Source: Acerihabitans sp015654925 (lineage in GTDB: Bacteria > Pseudomonadota > Gammaproteobacteria > Enterobacterales > Enterobacteriaceae). From it: 64,000 nt of DNA. Shown here piece by piece: positions 25,712-34,341 of this stretch (within the stretch, counting starts at the first letter, position 1; every line of letters starts with the position of its first letter). The notes under the pieces are model-generated. The model did no database searches. It was not told the origin of the DNA and was given only the letters and a program-made list of their open reading frames with translations. Position numbers and translations under genes: made by a program. Location of the stretch: positions 3,038,001 to 3,102,000 of the forward strand of contig NZ_CP178732.1 in assembly GCF_047324175.1 (NCBI RefSeq), in the 5' to 3' direction.

Positions 25712-26893
25712 ATGGATAACGTGGTAATCGTCAGCGCCACCCGTACCGCGGTGGGCAGTTTTAACGGTTCGCTGGTCTCGACGCCGGCGGTGGATCTGGG
25801 CGCCCTGGTGATTGAGGCGGCCTTGAGCCGAGCCGGTATTGACGCGGATATGATTGATGAAGCGATCATGGGTAACGTGCTGCAGGCCGGGCTGGGACAG
25901 AACCCGGCGCGCCAGGCGGCGCTGAAAGGCAGTATCCCGTACCGGGTCGGCGCGCTGACCGTCAATAAAGTGTGCGGTTCCGGTTTAAAAAGCGTGGCGC
26001 TGGCGGCGCAGGCCATCCGCGCCGGCGACGCCGGGGTGATTGTCGCCGGCGGGATGGAAAATATGAGCCTGGCACCCTATCTGCTGGGCAGCAGAGCGCG
26101 CTTGGGGTATCGGCTGGGCAACGATGAGGTGCGGGATGTAATCCTGCAGGACGGCCTGATGTGCGCCATGGAGGGTTATCATATGGGGATCACGGCGGAA
26201 AACGTGGCGACCGCGCATGGCATCAGCCGCGAGACGCAGGACGGTATTGCCTTTGCCTCGCAGCAAAAGGCCGCCGCCGCCATTGCCGCCGGCGCGTTTG
26301 TGCGGGAGATCACCCCGGTGGTGATTAAAGGTAAAAAAGGCGATCGGGTGTTTGCCACCGACGAGCATCCCCGGGCTGAAACGTCGCTGGAAAAGCTGGC
26401 CGGCCTGCGCCCCGCCTTTAGCCAGGACGGCACGGTGACGGCGGGCAACGCTTCCGGAATAAATGACGGCGCAGCGGCATTGGTGGTGATGTCGGAACAC
26501 ATGGCGCGCGACTTGGGGCTAAACCCCCTGGCGCGTATCCGCGGCTACGCCAGCGCCGGCGTCGAACCCGCTCTGATGGGCATGGGGCCGGTGCCCGCTA
26601 CCCTGGCGGCGCTGAAAAACAGCGGGGTCGCGTTGTCCGATATCGATTTGATCGAGGCCAACGAGGCGTTTGCCGCCCAGTTCGCCGCCGTGGGCAACGC
26701 GCTGCAATGGGATGAGGAGAAAGTCAATGTCAACGGCGGCGCCATTGCGCTGGGCCACCCGATAGGCGCCAGCGGCGCCCGTATCCTGGTAACACTGCTG
26801 TATGCTATGCAGGCACGGGATAAAACCCTGGGATTGGCTACCTTGTGCATCGGCGGCGGTCAGGGTATTGCGATGGTTGTCGAGCGTTTGTAA
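25712..26893 (+). CDS. atoB: AtoB, acetyl-CoA acetyltransferase (thiolase)
   Basis: Cleaves acetoacetyl-CoA to two acetyl-CoA. The start at 25712 (MDNVVIVSATRTAVGSFNG) lies 11 bases after the atoE stop; the frame extends upstream within atoE in the wrong register. The 393 residues have the acyl-accepting Cys in NKVCGSGLKSVALA (near 88), NEAFAAQF with the catalytic His region NGGAIALGHPIGASGAR, and the C-terminal CIGGGQGIAM with the second Cys. Confidence 0.96.
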   Translation: MDNVVIVSATRTAVGSFNGSLVSTPAVDLGALVIEAALSRAGIDADMIDEAIMGNVLQAGLGQNPARQAALKGSIPYRVGALTVNKVCGSGLKSVALAAQAIRAGDAGVIVAGGMENMSLAPYLLGSRARLGYRLGNDEVRDVILQDGLMCAMEGYHMGITAENVATAHGISRETQDGIAFASQQKAAAAIAAGAFVREITPVVIKGKKGDRVFATDEHPRAETSLEKLAGLRPAFSQDGTVTAGNASGINDGAAALVVMSEHMARDLGLNPLARIRGYASAGVEPALMGMGPVPATLAALKNSGVALSDIDLIEANEAFAAQFAAVGNALQWDEEKVNVNGGAIALGHPIGASGARILVTLLYAMQARDKTLGLATLCIGGGQGIAMVVERL

Positions 26894-26911
26894 GGGTGCC
26901 CCGGCCCTGCA

Positions 26912-26970
26912 GCATAATGTAGGCATAGTGTCGGCATAGTGCCGGCATAGTGCCGGCATGGTACCTGCAT
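26912..26970. repeat. 11-bp tandem repeat (five units) after atoB
   Basis: Units begin with GCATAGTG at 26912, 26923, 26934, 26945 and 26956, with a partial sixth at 26967. Two central units are identical; the outer ones differ by one to four bases. The array starts 19 bases after the atoB stop. Confidence 0.85.
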
Positions 26971-27130
26971 CAGATGACACGCGGGGTCAAGGTGAACCGG
27001 CAAACGACGCCTCGCCAAGGCGTCATTCGCCGGTATCATCGAGATGGGGCAATCAGAAGTTATAGGGCTCCGTTTGGAGACGAAGTGCAAGTAATGCGGC
27101 GCCGACGCTGGAGGTAGATCCCGGCTTTAT

Positions 27131-27201
27131 CCCAGGTATCAGCCCCGTCGTCTGCTGGCTCGCGGTTTTATCACCACCATCACCAATCCTAAAGTGCTAC
27201 T
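27131..27201 (+). pseudogene. Possible LysE/RhtB exporter fragment
   Basis: A short frame reads RRLLARGFITTITNPKVLL, the helix-loop around the conserved NPK of LysE/RhtB amino-acid exporters. Nothing before or after in frame continues the family. Only about 20 residues support the call. The 200 bases before it (26971-27130) show nothing I recognise. Confidence 0.4.
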
Positions 27202-27203
27202 GT

Positions 27204-27506
27204 GTGACAATGGGGAAAATGGCCATGCAGATTTTGGCCGCTGTAGCTGAACGAGAACATATTCTTGAGCGTACCAACGATGGCCGGCTGGTTGCTATGG
27301 CTGCCGGGGTTAAATTTGGGCGTAAACCCCGTCTGGAATCAGACGGGGCAATGACACTTATTCACCAGCAACAACCCGCTAGACTGGTTATGGAAAAGAC
27401 CGGCATTTCGCGGGCAACCTACTTTCGTTTAAACAGGAAAATCAGCCCCACTGATGAACAAATGCCATTATTCTCGGGGTTCAAGGTTGTTTATCAGTCG
27501 TTGTAA
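27204..27506 (+). pseudogene. Serine recombinase (Hin/Pin-like) C-terminal fragment
   Basis: The frame reads GKMAMQILAAVAEREHILERTNDGRLVA then GVKFGRKPRL and ends with a helix-turn-helix-like ARLVMEKTGISRATYFRLNR. This is the end of the catalytic domain, long helix E and the DNA-binding tail of resolvase/invertase proteins; the catalytic Ser part is missing. It joins directly to the LysE-like fragment and runs past the usual end into the 3' end of the marR gene. Confidence 0.7.
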
Positions 27507-27920
27507 TGACGAAATCAGTGCCGAACACTCCCCCTCGGTCATCCCACGGGTTGCCTGCTCTACCACACCAAAAAGGTTTTCTTTTACCTGAGGAAGCGTC
27601 GCTCGCGCCTGCTCGGTGAGCGAAATGTAACTTGACCGTTTGTCCACCGGATGAGGTTTGCGAACAATCAAGCCATCCCGTTCCATCCGAACCAGCAACG
27701 CCGCCATGGTAGGTTGTTCAACACTGGCATATTCAGCAAGTTGTTTTTGTTGCATATCCCCCTTTTCCTCTAATGCGATAGCAACGGGAAGATAGGCCAT
27801 ACCGAAATTTAGCGGACGGAGTTGTTGCTCAAACGTGCGCATAAGCAGGCGGGATGCCTGGTTTATCCAGAAAGTTGTGAGGGACTCTGGCGCCCACTGA
27901 GAATTGTCGTTGATTTTCAT
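27468..27920 (-). CDS. MarR-family transcription regulator
   Basis: A 150-residue winged-helix protein: QKQLAEYASVEQPTMAALLVRMERDGLIVRKPHPVDKRSSYISLT is the MarR recognition helix and wing with the DxR motif. Such dimers repress nearby genes and release DNA on binding phenolic ligands. It is divergent from the methyltransferase, and its start codon lies inside a 14-base palindrome, so autorepression is likely. Its last 39 bases overlap the resolvase fragment. Confidence 0.88.
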   Translation of the reverse strand: MKINDNSQWAPESLTTFWINQASRLLMRTFEQQLRPLNFGMAYLPVAIALEEKGDMQQKQLAEYASVEQPTMAALLVRMERDGLIVRKPHPVDKRSSYISLTEQARATLPQVKENLFGVVEQATRGMTEGECSALISSLQRLINNLEPRE

Positions 27921-27951
27921 AGTATACTATGTACTATAGATAGCATGCTAT
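27918..27951. promoter_or_regulatory. Two palindromes, probable MarR operators
   Basis: CATAGTATACTATG (27918-27931) and ATAGCATGCTAT (27940-27951) are perfect palindromes centred about 21 bases, or two helical turns, apart, in the divergent marR-methyltransferase gap. The first covers the marR start codon. Confidence 0.65.
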
Positions 27952-28000
27952 ACACAAGCGACAAATCGGTCATATTTTATATGTTAAGTAAGGGATCAAT

Positions 28001-28573
28001 ATGGACGCACCGGATAAAAACGCTGACTTCGATGAAGCGTATCGCTCTGGAATCGGGCATCTCATGTGGACGGATGTTCGTGTTCCAACAGAACTGAAAG
28101 CTTTGTTCCAGGAAACCACCCCTGAAAATGCCTTGGAACTTGGCTGCGGTATTGGTCTGTTTTCAGACTATTTTGCAAAAGAGGGAGTCAAAATGACCTC
28201 AGTAGACTTCTCAGCCGTTGCGATTCAGAAAGCCCGCGAACGTGTACGTGAAGGGTATAGATCACCGGATTTTTATGTCGGTGATGTCACCCATCTTCAA
28301 GATATCACCGGGCCATTCGACATTTCTTTTGATATTGGCTGTTTTCATTGTCTCGATCGGTTGGGGCAAATGGAATACACATCAGAGGTCAATCGCCTGC
28401 TAAAACCCGGTGGTACACATCTCATCTGGGCCATGGATACCTCACCCCGGGATTTGAAATTATCACCTTCAGTAATTGAAAATGTATTTGGCCAGCATTT
28501 TGAATTAGTAAGTGCAGAAAAAAAACGTCGACGCCTTGCCAGTTCCCACTGGTACAGATTATTAAAAAGATAG
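28001..28573 (+). CDS. Class I SAM-dependent methyltransferase
   Basis: The 190-residue protein has motif I ALELGCGIGLFSDYF (42-56), the acidic end of strand 2 (SVDFSAVAIQKARERV) and motif IV-like FDISFDIGCFHCL. Small stand-alone methyltransferases of this type act on small molecules such as thiols, tellurite or drugs; the substrate cannot be told. Divergent from MarR, which probably controls it. GC content is visibly lower than in the flanking operons, suggesting transfer. Confidence 0.82.
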   Translation: MDAPDKNADFDEAYRSGIGHLMWTDVRVPTELKALFQETTPENALELGCGIGLFSDYFAKEGVKMTSVDFSAVAIQKARERVREGYRSPDFYVGDVTHLQDITGPFDISFDIGCFHCLDRLGQMEYTSEVNRLLKPGGTHLIWAMDTSPRDLKLSPSVIENVFGQHFELVSAEKKRRRLASSHWYRLLKR

Positions 28574-28929
28574 GTGTAAGAACGCAGATACAAACTGGAG
28601 GTGTTTCAGGCCGGCAATATTATTATCCGATCTGACTGAGATTTCTTTCGAAGATTAATTATTAGCAAACAGATAAATACGCTCTTATTTCCATGAATTG
28701 GAATTTATTGCCAGAGAAGTTTATTTATATTGACTGTTGTTTCTTGCAATACGGGGGAAGACCATATACGTACGCCCAGCGGCGTATTGACAATTATTCA
28801 ACAGGAAGTTGAGGTTCCACGGCAGGAGATCTTTGATCTTATTGATGAGGTGAACGTAAGGGTGATGGCATCAGTTGAGCAGCAATTGCCATTAATGCCA
28901 TTATCGCGTGCCGGCTTTGCAATGGATGC
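28574..28929. other. AT-rich intergenic stretch without a recognised gene
   Basis: Between the methyltransferase and the convergent ClbS-like gene. A frame from about 28730 to 28993 (IRTPSGVLTIIQQEVEVPRQ) overlaps the 3' end of the ClbS-like gene; I recognise no family and consider it chance or a remnant. Confidence 0.4.
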
Positions 28930-29448
28930 TTACTTTAAGCTGATATTATTATTCTTCGCCCACTTTCTTAATCTTCCATTAGCATTGGCATAAGGCGAAG
29001 ATGTGTTAAACGAGATCATTCGTCCCATAGTCCATTTTGTGTACCATGGTTTTCCATACAAAGCGTCATCAGTGCGCTCATCAATAACCTTCACGATTTC
29101 ATCTTTTACTGCCTGAAGCTCAGTTATTAACGAGTTATATTTTAACTTTTTATAATCAGAGTAAAATTTTTGAGCCAGAAGCCCAAGCTGATTCCACTTA
29201 TAGCCGGTTTCTGGAAAATTGACAGGCAGCCCTTTAGCGTCAGAAGTGATCCACTTTACTACCAAGGTATTCCATCCGAGCAGATATGAAACCAGATCAC
29301 GTACACTCATCTCCGTGCCTTTTGCATGCCCATCCATTGATTTGTCTGACGTGAGTTCAGGCGGAATAGCGTTAAGATAACCGATTAATTTATTAAAGTT
29401 TTTATCAATAACTGAAAGCAATTCAGATTTTGTTTGCGGCACACCCAT
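28930..29448 (-). CDS. ClbS/DfsB-family (DUF1706) four-helix protein
   Basis: The 172-residue product starts MGVPQTKSELLSVIDKNFNK, the typical opening of the ClbS/DfsB family, and continues with GTEMSVRDLVSYLLGWN and a C-terminal R(L)RKW. The founding member ClbS protects producers from colibactin by opening its cyclopropane; most relatives have no known substrate. It is lower in GC than its neighbours, like the methyltransferase. No colibactin genes are seen. Confidence 0.82.
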   Translation of the reverse strand: MGVPQTKSELLSVIDKNFNKLIGYLNAIPPELTSDKSMDGHAKGTEMSVRDLVSYLLGWNTLVVKWITSDAKGLPVNFPETGYKWNQLGLLAQKFYSDYKKLKYNSLITELQAVKDEIVKVIDERTDDALYGKPWYTKWTMGRMISFNTSSPYANANGRLRKWAKNNNISLK

Positions 29449-29674
29449 AAAGAATTCCCTCTCACTTCAGAATAGATGCCATAAAGGCGCCGTGTGGTGT
29501 TCGAACATTAATCAATTATGTACTACCAACCACAACAGGAAAAGACCTTATGAGGAACGTGAAGCGCTCAAATTATTACTTGATAAAAAACAAGCGGATA
29601 ATTACCTGCTGCCGGTAAAACTGGCGGTTCGCGTCAGTTCGGGCGCATAGCTTTCCCCGGTCGCGCCGGGGTAG
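29449..29674. other. Intergenic stretch with a short unassigned frame
   Basis: A + strand frame around 29547-29650 (EREALKLLLDKKQADNYLLP) looks coding in style but has no start or known family; it may be the end of a lost gene. Confidence 0.3.
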
Positions 29675-30266
29675 TTAAGAGGACGCGTCAATCCCGCCCC
29701 TGATAAGCGAGGCAAATGTGACGGCCGCCCCCCGCTCGCTGCACTGCCCCCGGATCATTATCGCCGACAGCGCTTCGCCCGCGCCGATAATACCGACGCA
29801 ACGCCGTTGCAGTTCATTAGGTGACAGCGTGCCGTGCGGCGCCAGCGCCGAGGCGAACAGCTTGACATAGCCATCGATCAGTTCTTGTTACACCGCCCCC
29901 ATTTCCTCGCTGCCCGCCAGAGCCGCGCCTATCGCATGCCATTCACCGCTGGTATCCGCTGAACACTTGCCGTGTCTTCCAGGTTGGTCTGGACATTGAC
30001 CAAGGCCTTTTGCAGTGCCTGTTGCTGGTCAAGAGACTGGTAGAGTTCGTCAGCAGTCCGGCTCGAGTGTTGAAATGTTCGTAGGTAATGGGCTTGGAGA
30101 CGCCGGCACGAACCGCCAGGTGACCCAAGGTGAGTCGATCGGCCCCCTCCTCGCGGATAATCACCAGCACAGTATCCAGCAGCTGGCGCCGCCGTTCCGC
30201 TTTCGAAAGCCGGCCGGAAGACGGCTTGGTAGCCGCTGGTTCAGGTGTTTTTTCATATTTATTCAC
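29675..30266 (-). pseudogene. TetR-family regulator, frameshifted and interrupted
   Basis: From 30266 the N-terminus is intact: SKAERRRQLLDTVLVIIREE then ADRLTLGHLAVRAGVSKPITYEHF, the TetR helix-turn-helix. After about residue 70 the frame is lost. The C-terminal domain reappears in another frame (QELIDGYVKLFASALAPHG, then LQRRCVGIIGAGEALSAIM) down to the stop at 29675, with an in-frame TAA just before QELIDGY. It is divergent from the saccharopine dehydrogenase-like gene and presumably was its repressor. Confidence 0.8.
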
Positions 30267-30373
30267 CGCCCTTGAAAACCTACCATTAGTAACTTAAACT
30301 CGTGCCATTGGTAACTTACCAATAGTAGACTACTTAACGTAGGTTAATCTAACGTAAATCGAGAGGTATCGCA

Positions 30374-31381
30374 ATGTCACTCGCTCCTGTTCTCCTGGTT
30401 GGCGGCTCCGGTGTTGTGGGACGCCGCACGGCTCAATATCTTCGTGCTGCCTGTCCCGATGTTCCCCTGCTGATCGGCGGCCGCGATCTGGCCAAGGCTC
30501 AGGCCGTCGCTGCCGGAATAGGCAATGCCGCAGGCATAGCGCTTAATCTCGCCGCCGCGGATCTTGGCCTCGGCGAGCGGCCGATCGGCGCGGTTGCCGT
30601 TTTTGTCAAAGACGACACGTTGGCGACCCTGCGTTTCGCCCAGTCGCGCGGCGTGCCGCAAATCAGCATTTCATCGGGCGCATCGGAAATTGCTCCGGAA
30701 GTGGCCGCCTATATGCAGCAGCCTACCGCGTCGGCGGTGGTGCTCGGCGCCGAATGGCTGGTCGGCGCGGTGACGGTGCCGACGCTTGAATTCGCCAAAG
30801 TGTTCAGCCGGCTAGACGATATTACCCTCGGCGCGCTGCTGGACGAGCAGGATACCGGCGGCCCGGCGGCAGAAATTGATATGCATCGCCTGGGCGAAAT
30901 CATGCCAGCGGCGCTCACCCGCCGGGATGGCGCTTTTTTCTGGCGCATTGGCGAGCAGGCCCAAGCGCAGTTTCACGCGATCGACGGCACCAAAACGGAG
31001 GCCGTGGCTTTATCTCCGTTTGATATCATGGGATTGGGTATAGAGACCGGTGCGCCGAACGTGCAGTTCAACCTGGGCGTCAGTGTCAGCTCGACCAGAC
31101 GCAGGGGCGAGCCGATGTCAACCGAGATCATTATCGAACTCGCCGGTGAAGATAAAGCCGGCCAGCCGCTGCGTACCCGCCACGCCATTTTTCATCCACA
31201 GGGGCAGATGCCGCTCACCGCGCTTGGCGTCGCTTTGGCGCTTGAGCGGCTGACCGGGCTGGACAACCAGCCGGCAACCCGCCCCGGCCTGTACTTCCCT
31301 TACCAGTTGCTTGAGCCGGCGGCCTATTTTGCCCGCCTTGAAAAGATCGGCGGCCGGGTTATGACGCTGGATGCGATCTGA
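30374..31381 (+). CDS. Saccharopine dehydrogenase-like NAD(P)-binding protein
   Basis: A 335-residue protein opening PVLLVGGSGVVGRRTAQYLR, a Rossmann GGSGxVG motif, followed by LLIGGRDLAKAQAVAAGIG. The rest fits the saccharopine dehydrogenase/lyso-reductase superfamily, but catalytic residues cannot be assigned. The divergent regulator is broken, so expression may be constitutive. Confidence 0.75.
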   Translation: MSLAPVLLVGGSGVVGRRTAQYLRAACPDVPLLIGGRDLAKAQAVAAGIGNAAGIALNLAAADLGLGERPIGAVAVFVKDDTLATLRFAQSRGVPQISISSGASEIAPEVAAYMQQPTASAVVLGAEWLVGAVTVPTLEFAKVFSRLDDITLGALLDEQDTGGPAAEIDMHRLGEIMPAALTRRDGAFFWRIGEQAQAQFHAIDGTKTEAVALSPFDIMGLGIETGAPNVQFNLGVSVSSTRRRGEPMSTEIIIELAGEDKAGQPLRTRHAIFHPQGQMPLTALGVALALERLTGLDNQPATRPGLYFPYQLLEPAAYFARLEKIGGRVMTLDAI

Positions 31382-31843
31382 CCGGCAGCAAGACCATCCG
31401 GGATAGTTGGAGATGAATCGGTCCCGGTATGGGGCCATTTTTCGCCGTCGGTTTACCAGCGCCGACATCACCGATAACAGGAGAATGTGACGCTAATGCC
31501 CCAGGGCGACCAATGATAGTTTCAGCCGTACGCCGGGACAGGGCCAATTCGGCCAGAAAAGCCAGCATCAGCAAGACATAGGCCGGTTGCAATGGCGCAG
31601 CAGCGAGGCGCAATGGTGCGGCACCGTTTCTCCCCGCACCATTGCGGCAAGTTGCAAAGTCGCGAAAACGCGCGGGATGTGATCCCGGAACAACTTGCCC
31701 ATACAGGTCTGCTGCGTGCTGAGGGCCAGCAACAATGCGCCGAGTTCTTCTTGGCCTAATAATCTGCAAGCGAGTTGTTCCACGGCCCAGGCAGGAGGGT
31801 GAACCTTTCTCCTGCTCGGATTACATGCGCAACTCCCGGAAAA
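31382..31843. other. Region without a recognised gene (possible remnant)
   Basis: A - strand frame (31568-31783) gives GQEELGALLLALSTQQTCMG and FRDHIPRVFATLQLAAMVRG, which looks protein-like but matches no family I know. Other frames are short. Probably a decayed gene between the dehydrogenase and the MFS gene. Confidence 0.35.
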
Positions 31844-33133
31844 TCAACGTGCATTCCCGCAACAAGGCGCTTCGATTGAGCCGCTTCCGCCAAGATTTCC
31901 CGACGCGTGTTCTCCGTCAGCCAGGGATTGCACTCGAACACAAAGGGCAATCACGAGCGCAGCGAGCAGCATCACGGCGCCCGCGGTGACAAAGACGCCC
32001 GTGACTCCGCCAAAACCGAACACCATGCCGCCCAATGCGGCGCCGGCGGCTATTGACGATTGCACCGCCGCGACGACCATGCCGCCAGCGGTCTCCGCTT
32101 GATCGGGGACGGCACGCGCTACCCAGTTTGACCATGCCACCGGCACGCCGCCGAAAGCCAACCCCCACAAAGCCACCAGCAGCATCAGGCCTGTTTCGTG
32201 GACGGGGAGCCATATCATGCCGAACGCCGCCACGCCCACCAGCGCAGGCATCAATAACAAAGTGGCGCGCAGGCTACGTTCCATCAGCCAGCCGGCCAGC
32301 AGCGTACCGACGAAGTTGGCGACACCGAACCCCAGGAGCATCAGAGACAAACCGTCGACATCAATGTGGGCCACGCTTTCCAGAGCGGGGCGGATATAGG
32401 TGAACAATGCATATTGGCCCGTATGGGCAAGCACGCAGCCCATCATCCCGATCCCAATGCCTGGGCGGCGGAGCAATTCCAGAACCGATGCGGTGCGCAC
32501 CATCTTGCGCGGAGTCATACGGGGCAGCGTGAACAATTGGAAGACCAGTGTTAACCCTCCAACAACCGCTGCCGCTACAAATGCGCTGCGCCAGCCATAG
32601 AGTCCCCCCAAGTAGCTTCCCAACGGCACAGAAACCACCGTCCCGATAGCGATGCCGCTGAAGATTATGGATAGCGCTCGCGGCACTAACTTCGCGGGCA
32701 CCAGCCGCATAGCGACGGCTGCCGCCATGCTCCAAAAGCCCCCCAACGCGATGCCCAGCAGAATGCGCATCACCAGTAATACCGCCAGGCTGGAGGACAA
32801 CGCCACAAGCAAGTTGGAGGCGATCATCAGCACGGTAAAAGCCAACAAGACGACGCGCCGATCAAACCTGCGTGTCAGACCCGGCACCAGCAGCCCGGCA
32901 AACAGGGCCACGACGGCTGTTACCGTCACCGCTTGACCGGCTAGAGCCTCCGACACGCCGAGATCGGTTGCCATTGGCGTCAACAGGCTGGCGGGTAGAT
33001 ATTCCGCCGTCAGCAACCCGAACACACCCGTTGCCAGTGAAAACACGGCCATCCAAGCTGGTGCCGCAGGGGCTACGCCGGCCGCGCTGCCTGAGTTGGC
33101 AGTTGGTCGGCCATCAAAAAAATCATTGCTCAT
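31844..33133 (-). CDS. MFS transporter, DHA1 type
   Basis: About 429 residues with twelve hydrophobic segments. Motifs: FGLLTAEYLPASLLTPMATDLGV in helix 1, GLTRRFDRRVVLL (motif A-like), LLGIALGGFWSMAAA in helix 4. It resembles the arabinose-efflux/NepI-like DHA1 exporters. The start at 33133 is preferred for spacing to GGGA; ATG 33142 is the alternative. The C-terminal 25 residues form a Gly/Ser-rich tail with a CC pair not usual in the family. Divergent from an AraC regulator. Confidence 0.85.
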   Translation of the reverse strand: MSNDFFDGRPTANSGSAAGVAPAAPAWMAVFSLATGVFGLLTAEYLPASLLTPMATDLGVSEALAGQAVTVTAVVALFAGLLVPGLTRRFDRRVVLLAFTVLMIASNLLVALSSSLAVLLVMRILLGIALGGFWSMAAAVAMRLVPAKLVPRALSIIFSGIAIGTVVSVPLGSYLGGLYGWRSAFVAAAVVGGLTLVFQLFTLPRMTPRKMVRTASVLELLRRPGIGIGMMGCVLAHTGQYALFTYIRPALESVAHIDVDGLSLMLLGFGVANFVGTLLAGWLMERSLRATLLLMPALVGVAAFGMIWLPVHETGLMLLVALWGLAFGGVPVAWSNWVARAVPDQAETAGGMVVAAVQSSIAAGAALGGMVFGFGGVTGVFVTAGAVMLLAALVIALCVRVQSLADGEHASGNLGGSGSIEAPCCGNAR

Positions 33134-33194
33134 CTCGAACATCCCTAGATATCGGTTGTAGCCGCAAGTCTAGCGTCGGAATACAGGATGATCT

Positions 33195-34193
33195 ATGATG
33201 CTAAGTCTTGATGTTTTGCTCGAAACGCCGAAAATGACTCAACAAGAACAATTTGCCCTATCGTCAGATCTCATCAGCGAACTGCTGACCGGCATGCGCC
33301 TACATGGTGTCCAGTACCGCCGCATCCAGACCGGCCCCACTTTTGGCCTGGGCTTCGATACCAGGCCGGGACATGCTTACTTCCATTTCCTGGCCGTCGG
33401 CAATGCGGTACTGCGCACCAGTGATGGTACGTTGCATGAGTTGTCTGCGGGTAGCGCCGTGTTCATGCCTCAAGGCGAGACTCACCAACTGCTATCAGAT
33501 TCCGAAGTTTCATTTCAGGACATCGACAAATTCGACGCGGCGCCCCTCGGCGAGGCCGTGAGCGGGGTGAACACATGCCCCAGTACGCACCCTACCCCCA
33601 GTGCGGTTCTCTTTTACGGCTGCATGGAGTTCGATCTCGGTGCAATGCAGGGACTCGGCAAACTGATGCCAAGCGTCATGGTGGCTGACACACAAGAGCA
33701 GCGCTACCCAGACTTGCTGGCGATTCTTGACTCAATGAAACGTGAAATCTGCGTAGGCCGCATCGGCTTCGCAGGCATTCTGGCCCGGCTCGCTGAGGTG
33801 GCGGGAGCAATGATCGTGCGTGGCTGGATCGAATGTGGTTGTGAAAACGCCTCGGGTCTTGTTGCGGCATTGCGCGATCCGCGCCTGGCTCGCGCCATAT
33901 TGGCGTTGCACCGCCAGCCAGGCCGCGCATGGACGGTTGCGGCGTTGGCTGCGGAGTCTCATGTTTCTCGTTCTGTCTTCGCACAGCGTTTTCATGCAAC
34001 CATCGGAGTGCCGCCCCTCCGCTATGCCACGGAGCTGCGGATGCGTCTTGCGAGTCAATGGCTGATTCACGAAAGATTGTCCATCGACGCCGTCGCCCAG
34101 CGTCTCGGCTATACATCTCAAGCCGCATTCAGTCGTGCCTTCAAGCGCGTCATCGGCCAGCCGCCGGGCGCCAGTCGGCAAATGCGTTCATAA
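33195..34193 (+). CDS. AraC-family transcription regulator with cupin-like sensor domain
   Basis: The 332 residues comprise an N-terminal cupin-like ligand domain (PGHAYFHFLAVGNAVLRTSD, SAVFMPQGETHQLL) and a C-terminal AraC DNA-binding pair: TVAALAAESHVSRSVFAQRF and LSIDAVAQRLGYTSQAAFSRAFKR. Regulators of this build often control a neighbouring exporter; the divergent MFS gene, 61 bases away, is the likely target. ATG 33195 and 33198 are both possible starts. Confidence 0.88.
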   Translation: MMLSLDVLLETPKMTQQEQFALSSDLISELLTGMRLHGVQYRRIQTGPTFGLGFDTRPGHAYFHFLAVGNAVLRTSDGTLHELSAGSAVFMPQGETHQLLSDSEVSFQDIDKFDAAPLGEAVSGVNTCPSTHPTPSAVLFYGCMEFDLGAMQGLGKLMPSVMVADTQEQRYPDLLAILDSMKREICVGRIGFAGILARLAEVAGAMIVRGWIECGCENASGLVAALRDPRLARAILALHRQPGRAWTVAALAAESHVSRSVFAQRFHATIGVPPLRYATELRMRLASQWLIHERLSIDAVAQRLGYTSQAAFSRAFKRVIGQPPGASRQMRS

Positions 34194-34341
34194 GCATGCG
34201 CTTTGGACATGCTAAAGCGCATGCTGATGAGCTTCTGGCTAATCATCCGGACCTGCCAGTTGAGCACTTTTCATTATTGAAATCCGCCGCGATACCGCGC
34301 ATTTTTCACTTGAGAATCTAAATTCACTTAGGAAAAGCAAT

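Noticed and set aside
26912..26970. CRISPR or iteron array
   Set aside because: 11-bp units directly abutting, no spacers, and no cas or replication gene nearby.
28730..28993. Small 87-residue gene overlapping the ClbS-like gene
   Set aside because: No recognised family, no ribosome site, and its end is antisense of a better-supported gene.
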